Shown: piece after piece, positions 10,700 through 19,173 of the stretch
Position numbering within the stretch: position 1 is the first letter of the stretch
Layout: the number at the start of each line of letters is the position of its first letter
NCBI GenBank assembly: GCA_020631735.1
Contig: CM036188.1
Location: 12,380,214 to 12,444,213, forward strand
Source of the DNA: Saccharum officinarum
Lineage: Eukaryota > Streptophyta > Magnoliopsida > Poales > Poaceae
DNA length: 64,000 nt
Reading direction: 5' to 3'
The notes under the pieces: model-generated
Told to the model about the DNA's origin: nothing
Databases searched by the model: none
Seen by the model: only the letters and a program-made list of their open reading frames with translations
Program-made: the position numbers and the translations under genes

Positions 10700-13237
10700 T
10701 CAGCCACTCTGCACGTTTAGACTGGTCCTGAACTCCGTGAATACAGAAGATGGTAGCCCTTTGGTGAAGATGTCTGCATACTGTGAGGAAGTAGGGACAT
10801 GCAGAACTCGAAGATCACCAATAGCAACACGCTCCCGAACGAAGTGAAGGTCAATCTCAATGTGCTTAGTTCGCTGATGCTGAACCGGATTGGAGGACAT
10901 GTAGACGGCACTGATATTGTCGCAATACACCAGTGTAGCGCGCTGGAGAGGAGAGTGTAATTCGTGAAGAAGCTGGCGCAGCCAGGTGGCCTCTGCAACT
11001 CCATTGGCCACCGCGCGATATTCGGCTTCAGCACTTGATCTTGACACCGTGTTCTGTCGCTTGGAGGACCATGACACAAGGTTGTCACCAAGAAACACCG
11101 CATAACCCGAGGTGGATTTGCGAGTGTCGGGACAGCCAGCCCAATCAGCATCAGTGTAGACGACAAGATCAGTCGAAGTCGACGGTCGCAACAGAAGACC
11201 AAGATGTAGAGTGCCTCGAACATAACGAAGAATCCTCTTCAGAGCAGCAAGATGAGGCTCACGAGGGTCGTGCATGTGAAGACAGACCTGCTGAACAGCG
11301 TACGCAATGTCTGGTCGAGTAAAAGTCAGATACTGAAGAGCCCCTGCAAGACTGCGAAAATCTGTAGGATCAGATACTGGCGCCCCATCAGCTGCAGCAA
11401 CCTTCGGATTGGTGTCAACTGGAGTGGAGCAGGTTTTGCAGTCAGCCATCCCTGCACGGTCGAGGATGTCAAGCATGTACTGTCGCTGGGAAAGAAAGAG
11501 ACCATCACCACTGCGTTTAACGTGCATGCCAAGGAAATGATGCAGGTCACCAAGATCTTTCATAGCAAATTCACGCTGAAGGGCTGAGATAATCCGCCGA
11601 AGGAGATCTGGTGAAGAAGCAGTGAGGACAATATCATCAACATAAAGCAACAAGTACGCTGTGTCGGACCCACGCCGGTATATGAACAATGAGGTGTCAG
11701 ACTTGGCTTCCACAAACCCAATAGAAATCAAGTAGGAGGCCATCCGACTATACCAGGCTCTGGGCGCCTGCTTGAGACCGTAGAGTGACTTCTTCAGGAG
11801 ACACACATAATCTGGATGAGCGGTGTCCTCGAACCCAAGGGGCTGCTGAAGCGCCTGCTGATGCAAGAGCGCCTGCTGTTGCGCCTGCTGCTGGGCGACG
11901 AAGAGCGCCTGCTGCTGCTGCGCCTGCTGTTGCGCCTGCTGCTGCGCCTGCAGAAGGTGGGGAGGCACCGGGATGGGTGCTAGAGGGGGTCGGGGGCCTC
12001 CTGGCCACATCTGGATGGACCCCATCCAGGGGTTGTAGTAGCTGGGCCAGGAGCGCCCGCCGCCGGTGCTGGACTGTCCACCCCCGGACTGCTGCGGTGC
12101 CCCAGAGGGAGGGCGCTGGTTGTTCCCCCCTCCAGAGCCCCCTTTGCCACCGCCGGTTTTCTTGTAATGGCGATTGGCGTTCTTCTGGCCGCCATTGCCC
12201 CCGGTCGACAACGGGGAAGCGCTGGACGAACCAGCAGCTGTAGAGGCAGTAAGTGCAGCGGCTGGAGAGTCCTTCTTGTTGGCCAGCGTGATTTCCTCCA
12301 AGATGAGGTAGTCGCGGGCCTCCAGGAAGGTGGGGAATGGCCGGGAACGCCGGAGGAGAGCGCCGACATGACTGAACCGCTCGTTGAGGCCACGAATAAG
12401 GTTGAGGACGAGGGTGCGGTCAGTGATCACCTCGCCAAGCGCAGTGAGGTCGTCGGCCATCTTTTTCAACTTGCGGCAGTAGGCGGTGACAGAAAGATCG
12501 CCTTGGACGAAGTTGCGAAACTGGGTCTCCAGGTGGATGGAGCGAGCCTCGCGGTTCCCAAGGAACTGAGACTCAACAGCAACCCAGGCATCATGTGCTG
12601 TGGAACCCTGGGCGGAGATAATCTCGACCAGATCGTCGGTGAGGGTGGCGACGATCCAGGATTTGACAACGCAGTCCATCCGTGACCAGTCCGGGGAGAT
12701 GGGGATGGGGGGCTCCTGAAGAACATGATCCTGGAGGGAGAATTTGCCAAGCACCAGGAGAAATTGATCACGCCAGCGATTGAAGTTGCCGGAATCGACG
12801 TCCAGGACGATCGTGACGTGATTCCGAATGTTGTTGACGGCGATGGCCTGCGCGTGCAGATGGAGCAGGGCCATGGCCTCCTGGACCAGCATGGCAGAGC
12901 GAAGGTCGGTGGGGGACTCGCCGGAAGGGGCCGCGTCGGGGGCGGCAGCAGAGGCGTCCGCGCGGGCCTGAGCCGCGCGTGCGCGCGCGTCTTGGACGCG
13001 TTTTTCAGCGGCCGCGCGTTCCTGCTCGGCAGCCGCAGCCTCGAGTTCGGCGGCGCGAGCGCGCGCAAGGGCATCGTCGTGCGTGGCCTTGCGCTGGGCA
13101 GCAGCGGCGTCCGCGCTCGCCTTCTCCTTGGCGAGGCGCTGGGCGAGCTGTTCAGCCTGGGTCGCCGTGAGGTTGCCGGCGGCAGCAGAGGCTGCGTCAT
13201 CCGTTAATTTGGGAGAGGAGGCACCGGAACCTGGCAT
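10700..13237 (-). CDS. C1 fused gag / partial RT-RNase H protein
   Basis: 845 codons, ATG at 13235-13237, stop at 10700-10702, no internal break. Residues about 20-110 are an Ala/Glu/Arg-rich helical stretch. The middle is a Copia gag (UBN2-type; FVQGDLSVTAYCRKLKK, LNLIRGL), then a Gly/Ser/Gln-rich region with runs of QQA. At about residue 466 it passes in frame, through a CAG-repeat segment, into the C-terminal half of a Copia reverse transcriptase (GFED...[12 protein letters not shown], catalytic LLYVDDI) and RNase H (YTDADWAGC, SSAEAEYRA, KHIEIDLHFVR). Absent are the zinc knuckle, protease, integrase and RT fingers. The intact frame means the fusion is either recent or kept; gag function is plausible, polymerase activity is not. 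Confidence 0.9.
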   Translation of the reverse strand: MPGSGASSPKLTDDAASAAAGNLTATQAEQLAQRLAKEKASADAAAAQRKATHDDALARARAAELEAAAAEQERAAAEKRVQDARARAAQARADASAAAPDAAPSGESPTDLRSAMLVQEAMALLHLHAQAIAVNNIRNHVTIVLDVDSGNFNRWRDQFLLVLGKFSLQDHVLQEPPIPISPDWSRMDCVVKSWIVATLTDDLVEIISAQGSTAHDAWVAVESQFLGNREARSIHLETQFRNFVQGDLSVTAYCRKLKKMADDLTALGEVITDRTLVLNLIRGLNERFSHVGALLRRSRPFPTFLEARDYLILEEITLANKKDSPAAALTASTAAGSSSASPLSTGGNGGQKNANRHYKKTGGGKGGSGGGNNQRPPSGAPQQSGGGQSSTGGGRSWPSYYNPWMGSIQMWPGGPRPPLAPIPVPPHLLQAQQQAQQQAQQQQALFVAQQQAQQQALLHQQALQQPLGFEDTAHPDYVCLLKKSLYGLKQAPRAWYSRMASYLISIGFVEAKSDTSLFIYRRGSDTAYLLLYVDDIVLTASSPDLLRRIISALQREFAMKDLGDLHHFLGMHVKRSGDGLFLSQRQYMLDILDRAGMADCKTCSTPVDTNPKVAAADGAPVSDPTDFRSLAGALQYLTFTRPDIAYAVQQVCLHMHDPREPHLAALKRILRYVRGTLHLGLLLRPSTSTDLVVYTDADWAGCPDTRKSTSGYAVFLGDNLVSWSSKRQNTVSRSSAEAEYRAVANGVAEATWLRQLLHELHSPLQRATLVYCDNISAVYMSSNPVQHQRTKHIEIDLHFVRERVAIGDLRVLHVPTSSQYADIFTKGLPSSVFTEFRTSLNVQSG
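11825..11850 (-). other. C1 internal deletion junction in CAG-rich sequence
   Basis: The codons for QQP directly precede GFED. Full-length Copia elements carry a Q-P-P-G-F-E-D type motif in RT, while the gag side here ends in CAG/CAA repeats. A few bases shared by the two sides could have bridged a template switch that removed about half the internal region without breaking the frame. Confidence 0.65.
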
Positions 13238-13372
13238 CGTGCGGGGAAGGGAGAGCCACCGCAGGGAGGTCCGGCAACCAGGAGTCGCAGGGAAGGCCGC
13301 CGCGGCTGGGAGGTGGTGCGCGCGGCAGGGAGGCCGGCGCGGGTTAGGGGCAGCGGAAGGGACCTAACCTAA

Positions 13373-13382
13373 TTTGATACCA
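13373..13382 (-). other. C1 primer binding site
   Basis: TGGTATCAAA on the minus strand starts immediately after the 5' LTR, a match to the tRNA-iMet 3' end. Confidence 0.85.
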
Positions 13383-13595
13383 TGAAAGTAATTGGGCTAA
13401 TAGATTGATTGAATAATAGATGAGTACAGGGGTACAATTATATAGGCAAGGAGCACTAGGGTTTATAGAAAACACCCAATCAACTGTGATCCTTGCCTAT
13501 TCAAGTCATCTATCTATTCTTAACCTACAAGGCACCTCAGCCCATGCGGCTGGTGCTAGGCCCAAGGCCAGCCCAATAGGGCGCATACTCTAACA
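13383..13595 (-). repeat. C1 5' LTR
   Basis: 213 bp, identical to the other LTR; flanked on the right by target copy CTGAT. Confidence 0.95.
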
Positions 13596-13600
13596 CTGAT

Positions 13601-13862
13601 GTATGGTTTATGTCATCATGCTACTTAGGCAGTTTGAAGTTTTGTGCAGCTTTGCGTGCTCAAGCAATTTATATGGTCAATGCTGTTAAATTTTGATATT
13701 TTTTCAAACCAATTATATGTGGCAGAACATAATATTGTGCACGTCTACACAGCTGAATTAAATATTTTATTAGCTCATCACAGTTATAGATTATCAAAAG
13801 ATATATCTATACTGTCAAAATTGGGAAGAGTAATACTTTTAATAAGTGGCTTTTTTTTGCAG
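13601..13862 (+). other. Non-coding sequence ending in a splice acceptor
   Basis: AT-rich; ends in a strong acceptor-like T8-GCAG (AG at 13861-13862). Candidate 3' end of the long F-box 3' UTR intron. Confidence 0.4.
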
Positions 13863-14140
13863 TGGCATTGTCAATGTGGTTCGAGCAAAGCTGGGAAGAG
13901 TAAGGGGTACAGGGTAGATAGGATCTCTTTTTGCCTAGTGCCTCCATATGATGTGCCAATTGCCAGATTTTGTGGTGCCATGAGTAGCCATTCCGTACTT
14001 GAGAGGCTGCTGTTATTTGTAAACATGTGGTTGGATCTTAGATTTAGGTGACCCATCTGTTATTTGTGTTGTCACTTGTTACGTGATCATGTACTCCCAG
14101 GTTGTAGTGTTCTCAACATGTTGAGAAAGAGAAAATCTGT
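13863..14140 (+). other. Candidate terminal 3' UTR exon of F-box gene
   Basis: Higher-complexity sequence directly after the acceptor at 13862, not repeat-like and with no convincing ORF. If this is the last exon, the intron (2639-13862) is about 11.2 kb, of which about 8.6 kb is G1 plus C1, leaving roughly 2.6 kb of original intron. Exact exon end not visible. Confidence 0.3.
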
Positions 14141-14195
14141 GCTGTGTGAAATATTCTCATGTTTCACATGATGAGGTTTACTCTGGCATCATACT

Positions 14196-14343
14196 GTGTC
14201 CATATTGAAAAGTGGGATGCAGGGTTTTGACTGATTTTTAAGGCAAATCAGCAAAACCAAAATAGGCTCACATTGCGTCCATATTGAAAAGTGGAATGCA
14301 GGGACTGATTTTCAAGGAAAATCAGCAAAACCAAAATAGGCTG
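14196..14343. repeat. Imperfect tandem duplication (~70-78 bp x2)
   Basis: Both copies run from G(T/C)GTCCATATTGAAAAGTG to CCAAAATAGGCT and differ by several substitutions and a short deletion. Non-coding. Confidence 0.85.
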
Positions 14344-14740
14344 ACAGAAATCATGTTTGGAGCAAGTTTATCAATACAACGCTCAGCCAAAACCACATAT
14401 ATTTTTCCGCAACGGTGACCACATTAAAAATATCTCTTACAGCAAATGCATGTCACAAAAGACATTCCGAAATGACAGCAATAGTAGTACCACCTGATCA
14501 CGTTACAGTATCCGAAAAGAAAAGGTTTGTGCTCCATCTATTATATCTGACCATGTACGAACTAGAACTATCAGACATGTGATACATAGTATCATATAGC
14601 AATCTTGCACAGATCATCCAAAAAAGTGATGGTCCATATCCAGTGCACAGCCTTCGGAATCTTTAACTGGTCTTACATTCGCTCACTTACGCTGTCCCCC
14701 CTCAGCTCATCTTAGCCCACAACTTGATGAGATTTTGGTT

Positions 14741-15265
14741 TTACATTTCTCCATGCAGCTTTAGGCATTCAATCCACCAGTCTAAAAAGAAAAAACATTA
14801 GTCACCAGTCTAAGAAGAAAGAACATGAAAAAACAGAGAAAGCAACTGAAATTACCCCGATACATTTCATGGCAGAAATAATAGTGGCACCCGGCCTCCT
14901 TCAACGAAGATGTTCTAATAAGGCACCCTTGCTTCTTGCACACAAATCCACATTTTTTGCGGTGGACCCTCTGACAGTGGTCCTTCAGCTATTGAAGTGA
15001 CATGCATAAGAACAACATTATCAAAGACAAATGAAATTTGTACAATCGGGAGCTTAAAATACCTCCTCTTTCTTAAAGGGAACAGCGTCACCATATCGAA
15101 AGAAGCAGATATGGCAAATCTCTTTTTTCTTTAGGAGGGAGGTTGCCCTCTCGGAACAGAATCGGGCATAGATTAAGGTGTCTTCCTCTACCACAAAACT
15201 CTCGTCTTCCTCAAACAACGAATTGAGATGGTAGCCATCAGAAAAAGAATCATTTTGGTTAAGCC
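14741..15265 (-). CDS. Unknown plant protein, 3' exons (E2-E4)
   Basis: Three exons read on the minus strand with matching phases: E2 15265-15063 (acceptor TTGTTGTAG, donor GAG|GTATTT), E3 14988-14856 (acceptor AATAG, donor G|GTAATT), E4 14781-14741 ending in TAA. Joined they give 125 residues beginning GLNQNDSFSDGYHLNSLFEE and ending CLKLHGEM. The segment is rich in Cys and His (ICHIC, DHCQRVH, CGFVC, CHYYFCHEMY), which suggests metal binding, but I do not recognise the family. Phase agreement over three introns argues for a real gene. Joining E2 to the strong donor of the 5' exon (16428) is out of frame by one base, so an exon is missing, a weaker donor is used, or the gene is damaged. Confidence 0.6.
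14781..14811 (-). other. Duplicated 3' splice site before last exon
   Basis: Two near-identical copies of a pyrimidine tract followed by TAG|ACTGGTG lie 28 bases apart (exon starts 14809 and 14781). The downstream site gives the longer C-terminus ending LKLHGEM; the upstream one reads D-W-stop. Alternative use would change the last ten or so residues. Confidence 0.55.
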
Positions 15266-15368
15266 CTACAACAATTTCACAGAACAAAACAAAATGAAAT
15301 TACACTAAAGATGGTTATTATCACATTAAATGTTCATAATAAAAGCAAAAGGACAAACAGCTAGTAAA

Positions 15369-16427
15369 TTCAGGATTCAGATAACCGATATCTTATCTTA
15401 CTGTTCAAAAGACAAGTTTCTATAGGCTAATATCAGATTACGGGCGCAATCGGATTATAGTCGAACTGAACACAAACACAATCAAACGTCATCTACTACT
15501 GGTGTAATCAAATGACGTTACAATGAGTGAACCAAACAGTATGTTACATCTAATTTAGAATTCAGATGACAGATATCTTTCAACAGCTGATTCAAAATAA
15601 CAGTTTCTACAGGTTTCTACAGGCCGGTATCAGATTATGATGCAATTGGATTACAGTCAAACTGAACACAAATACAATCAAACGGCATCTACTACCGGTG
15701 TAATCAAATGACGTTACAATGAGTGAACCAAACAGCATCTTACATCTAATTCAGAATTCCGATAACAGATATCTTTCTACTGTTCATTCAAAAAGACAGT
15801 TTCTACAGGTTTCTACAGGCTGGTATCATATTACAGTGCAATCGGATTACAGTCAAACTGAACACAAATACAATCAAATGGCATCTGCTACCAGTGTAAT
15901 CAAATGACGTTACAATGAGTGAACCAAACAGCATCTTACATCTAATTCAGAATTCAGATAACAGATATTTTTCTACTGTTGATTCAAAAAGACAAGAGTT
16001 TCTACAGGTTTCTACAGGCCGGTAACAGATTACAGTGCAATCAGATTACAGTCAAACTGAACACAAATACAATCAAACGGCATCACTACTGGTGTAATCG
16101 AATGACATTATGAATGAGTGAACCAAACAGCATCTTACATCTAATTCAGGATTCAGATAACAGATATCTTTCTACTGTTCAAAAAGACAGAGTTTCTATA
16201 GGTTTCTAAAGGCCGGTATCAGATTACAACCCAATCCGGATACAGTCGAACTGAAACAAACAAAATTAAACGGCATCTACTACCGGCCTAATCGAATGAG
16301 GTTACGATTGAGTGAACCAAACAGCATCTTACATCTCATTCAGGATTCAGATAACAGATATATTTGTACTGTTAAAAAAGACAGAGTTTCTACAGGCCGG
16401 TATCACATTACAGCGCAATCAGATTAC
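15369..16427 (-). repeat. Intronic tandem array, ~190-bp unit, about 5.5 copies
   Basis: Unit anchors (TTCAGATAACAGATAT or close variants) occur at 15376, 15561, 15757, 15953, 16152 and 16346, giving spacings of 185-199 bp. Each unit also holds a TTTCTACAGG motif, a CAATC(A/G)GATTACAG block and AGTGAACCAAACAG. The array fills most of the first intron of the minus-strand gene and its last partial unit runs up to the exon boundary at 16428. Confidence 0.9.
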
Positions 16428-17171
16428 CTCTGTTCTGGGCGAACCCGTCGGCCTCGTTGCCGGTGCTTGGCGTGGTGTCTTGGCACCCCTCGGCTGGGGC
16501 AGAGTAGTTGGCTTCGTCCCCAGGCGCGGAGCAGAGTCACCAGCTTTGGAAGCGAGCCCGGGGGCGGAGCCGCTGGCTTGCGAGCCGGACCTGGCACCAG
16601 TCGGCGGGGACGAAGTCGCTGCGGCAGAGTCGCCGGATTTGAAGGCGGGCGCGGACGCAGAGCTGCTGGCTTGGGACCCAGACGCGTCGTTCTTGGCGCT
16701 CGTCGGCGGCGGCCGAGTTGACGCGCGGTTGTTGGCGCCCGTCAGCGGTGGCGGAGTGGACGCGCGGTTCTCAGCGCCATTTGGCGGTGGCGGAGTCGAC
16801 GCCCGGTTCTCGGAACCCGTCAGCGGTGGCGGAGTGGACGCGCGGTTCTCGGCGCCCGTCAGCGGTGCCGGAGTCGACGCGCTGGTGTTGGCGCCCGTCA
16901 GCGGTGGCGGAGTCGCTGGGCTCGGCGTCAGGCGCGTTGCAGAGTCGGAGGTGGCGTAGATGAGGTCGCGGAGGGCGGCGTTGCTGGCCACCGCTGCGCC
17001 GGCGCGGCGCAGCACTGCGGCGAGGCGGCGAAGCCACGCCACCGTAGCCCGGTACAGCCTCCGCATCGCCTCAGGCACAGGCAGTAGCGTCCTCCGTATC
17101 CCGAGCGCCTCGTTGCGCAGGACCGTGCCCCGGGATTTCTTGGAGGACTTCTTCTTCTTGGAGTGTGCCAT
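16428..17171 (-). CDS. Unknown plant protein, 5' exon with Pro-rich repeats
   Basis: 248 codons from the ATG at 17171 (an in-frame TTG at 17186 is ignored) to a donor-like GAG|GTAATC. It starts MAHSKKKKSSKKSRG, a basic stretch that could be a nuclear signal, then an Arg/Ala/Leu-rich helical segment (about 25-75), then at least six 13-residue repeats of the type TPPPLTGxENRAS, then a Ser/Ala/Pro-rich low-complexity tail. It is probably the first exon of the gene continued at 15265, given orientation, promoter position and spacing, but the phases disagree. No known domain recognised. GC content is high, as in many grass first exons. Confidence 0.6.
16717..16915 (-). repeat. Coding minisatellite, 39-bp period
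   Basis: About five to six tandem 39-bp units (CGTCAGCGGTGGCGGAGT core on the plus strand) encode the 13-residue Pro-rich repeats of the minus-strand gene. Units differ by a few bases and all keep the frame. Confidence 0.9.
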
Positions 17172-17382
17172 CGTCCCGCCGATCAATCAAGAAGAGCGAC
17201 TTCCCGTAGAAGAGGTGTGGAGTGCGGAGATGAGGACGAGGAGGTGATGACGGAGATGGAGATGAGGGGAATCGGTGGCGTTTCCGGCGAGGGTGGCAGG
17301 TTGTTGGCGGGCTGTTGCGATGCGGTGCGGTCCGTCGCCGGTTGCCGTTGGTGAAGAGGGAGAGGGAAGGCTCTGCTCCTCT

Positions 17383-17391
17383 GTTTATATT
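17383..17391 (-). promoter_or_regulatory. TATA box of the minus-strand gene
   Basis: AATATAAAC on the minus strand, about 210 bp before the ATG at 17171. Upstream of it (17440-17495) several GGCCCA/TGGGCC-type motifs occur, as in plant site II promoters. Confidence 0.55.
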
Positions 17392-17499
17392 CTCCAGCGG
17401 ACGAACGGAAGCATGCCGAAGTACTCTGTTTTGAGGCCCAACAACAAGATGAGGCCCAATAACATGAGGCCTAACAACGGAAGTGGGCCAGTGTGTGAG

Positions 17500-18980
17500 T
17501 GGTCAAACAAACCTGTGGACTGCACCTCTGTTCTGAATGATAATGTTGCCATGTAAATTGCCCCTGATGAAACAGATGCAGAAAAGATGATCTGGACACA
17601 AATTAGCACGTGTGCACCATCACATTCAGCTCGTACGCCTCCCAAGTAATCTGCAAAATTGACAGTACGTCAATACACACTCAGGTAACACAGTTTAGGA
17701 ACTTCTGTCAGTTTTCTGAAACAAACTGGTATGCTTACTGTCAAGGGTCAAGAGGATGCAGGAGCACAGTAGTGTCAACAGAGTTGATGAGCTCTCTGTC
17801 CCTGCTTTAAGTGATGGAACTGCTGGCCCGGTTCAATAGTCCAACACACTCTTGAAATATATACAAGGAAAAGGGGAATTCAGTAGGAAGATCAATCAAC
17901 AATTTTCAGTGGCGATTGAAAGTGAAAACAAAAGAAATTTCCCTTATGTTGTCATTCAAGGCCTTGTGCATTCTGCAGAGGACATTCCAATGTCGGCCGT
18001 ACCTCTGCTACCAATGTCGGCCGGCCTTGTGCACCAGCGCCCAGCACACAGGGGAAGCAAGCGAGTGGCAGGGCGCAGTGGCGCCCGAGCCTGCCGGCGG
18101 GCAGGACGATGCACTGCGTCTGCAAGAACCGCAAGTGGCACTGCAGCGGCACGTACGTGGCGAGCGACGGGATGCCGTGGTGGCGTGGTCAGTCCCGTCC
18201 GAAGTAGGCGAGCGGCGAGGATCCGGCCAGCGAACGCCCCGCCCAGACAAGTGCGACGGCCGGGACGCAGGCGAGGGCGAGCCGCGAGCACCACCATGGC
18301 GCGTTGCTTCTAGAGTAGACGACGGGTAGGTCGTGCGCGACGCCGCCGCCTTGACCATTTGCCGCCATCAGCAATCAGCTGATCGAGCAGTGCAGTGCAG
18401 TCGAATGGGGGCCTTATGCGGCATTCCGTCGAACAAGGCGCGCCCGTCGTCGCCGGTGTCGAAGACCGTGCGCTGGCGGCGTCATCGCCTCTCTACGCGG
18501 CGGCCTGGCTTGATGGTGGCACCGAGGCCACGGGGACCCCCGCGATTGAGCACGCCGGCACGCCGCGCGACACCCTTCTCGTCGCCGATCCGCGTACCCG
18601 ACAGCCCCGTCACCTTACTCTCAGCCGCAGCGATCGCCGGCGCCCACCCGGTACGGGTACGGCGGCACGCCATCGCCGTTCGCTGGCCCGACGAATCTGA
18701 GTCGTCGGTGTCGGCGGAGTTCGACCCTGCGGCTGGCAGCGGGCGGCCATGGAGCTCAGCCGCATCGCTGGCCGCGGAGGCGAGGACGCCGTAGTGGCTG
18801 CAGTTCGTGGTGGCGACGGACCTCGGGCCTCGGCAGCAGGCTGTGTGCGCGCGGTGGCTTAACGGCTGTTCAGCTGCTCAGGACAGACAAGGGAAGGGAA
18901 GAGAGTGAGAACAAATGTCGCTGCGGTTTTTAGCGGTGGGGTTCCATCTATTAAAATTTCGTGTAACGGATCGCTCTCAT
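17500..18980. other. GC-rich region without a supported gene
   Basis: 17900-18900 is GC-rich with several overlapping open frames on both strands but no recognisable domain, no clear promoter and no coherent exon chain. On the minus strand the frames around 18374-17952 contain a hydrophobic stretch and could be the remains of a small protein gene; this is not strong enough to call. Confidence 0.4.
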
Positions 18981-18984
18981 ATGC

Positions 18985-19173
18985 TACCTCCGGTCCATTT
19001 TATCACGCATATCAAGATTCAAACTTTAAAAACTTTGGCTAATAATTTTTAACTATTATAATACAAATTTAATATGATTAGATTTATAAGGAATTATAAT
19101 ATCAAATAATTATAAGTTTATAAGCATAAATAATATAATATAAAGCAAATGAATGATCAAAGTGTAATTTAGA
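18985..19173. mobile_element. Stowaway-like MITE, right part cut off
   Basis: The left end CTACCTCCGGTCCATTTTAT resembles the Stowaway/mariner TIR (CTCCCTCCGT type), followed by very AT-rich sequence. The element is interrupted at 19174 by the LTR of Gypsy element A, so the other end is not visible. Confidence 0.5.

Larger units (their letters stand above)
10468..13595 (-). mobile_element. Short Copia element C1 with fused gag-RT/RH ORF
   Basis: 3128-bp element bounded by TSD CTGAT (10463-10467 and 13596-13600). The two 213-bp LTRs are identical by eye, so insertion is very recent. On the minus strand the order is 5' LTR, PBS (TGGTATCA), one uninterrupted ORF, a G-rich PPT-like GCGGGGGTG and the 3' LTR. 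A full Copia element is usually 4.5-6 kb or more; C1 lacks protease, integrase and the first half of reverse transcriptase, so it can only move with proteins supplied in trans. Confidence 0.95.

Noticed and set aside
15369..16427. CRISPR-like or centromeric satellite array
   Set aside because: Repeats are ~190 bp, contiguous without spacers, only five to six copies, and confined to an intron; no sign of a centromere.
17850..18800. Protein-coding gene in the GC-rich block
   Set aside because: Overlapping frames on both strands, no domain, no clear start, splice chain or promoter.
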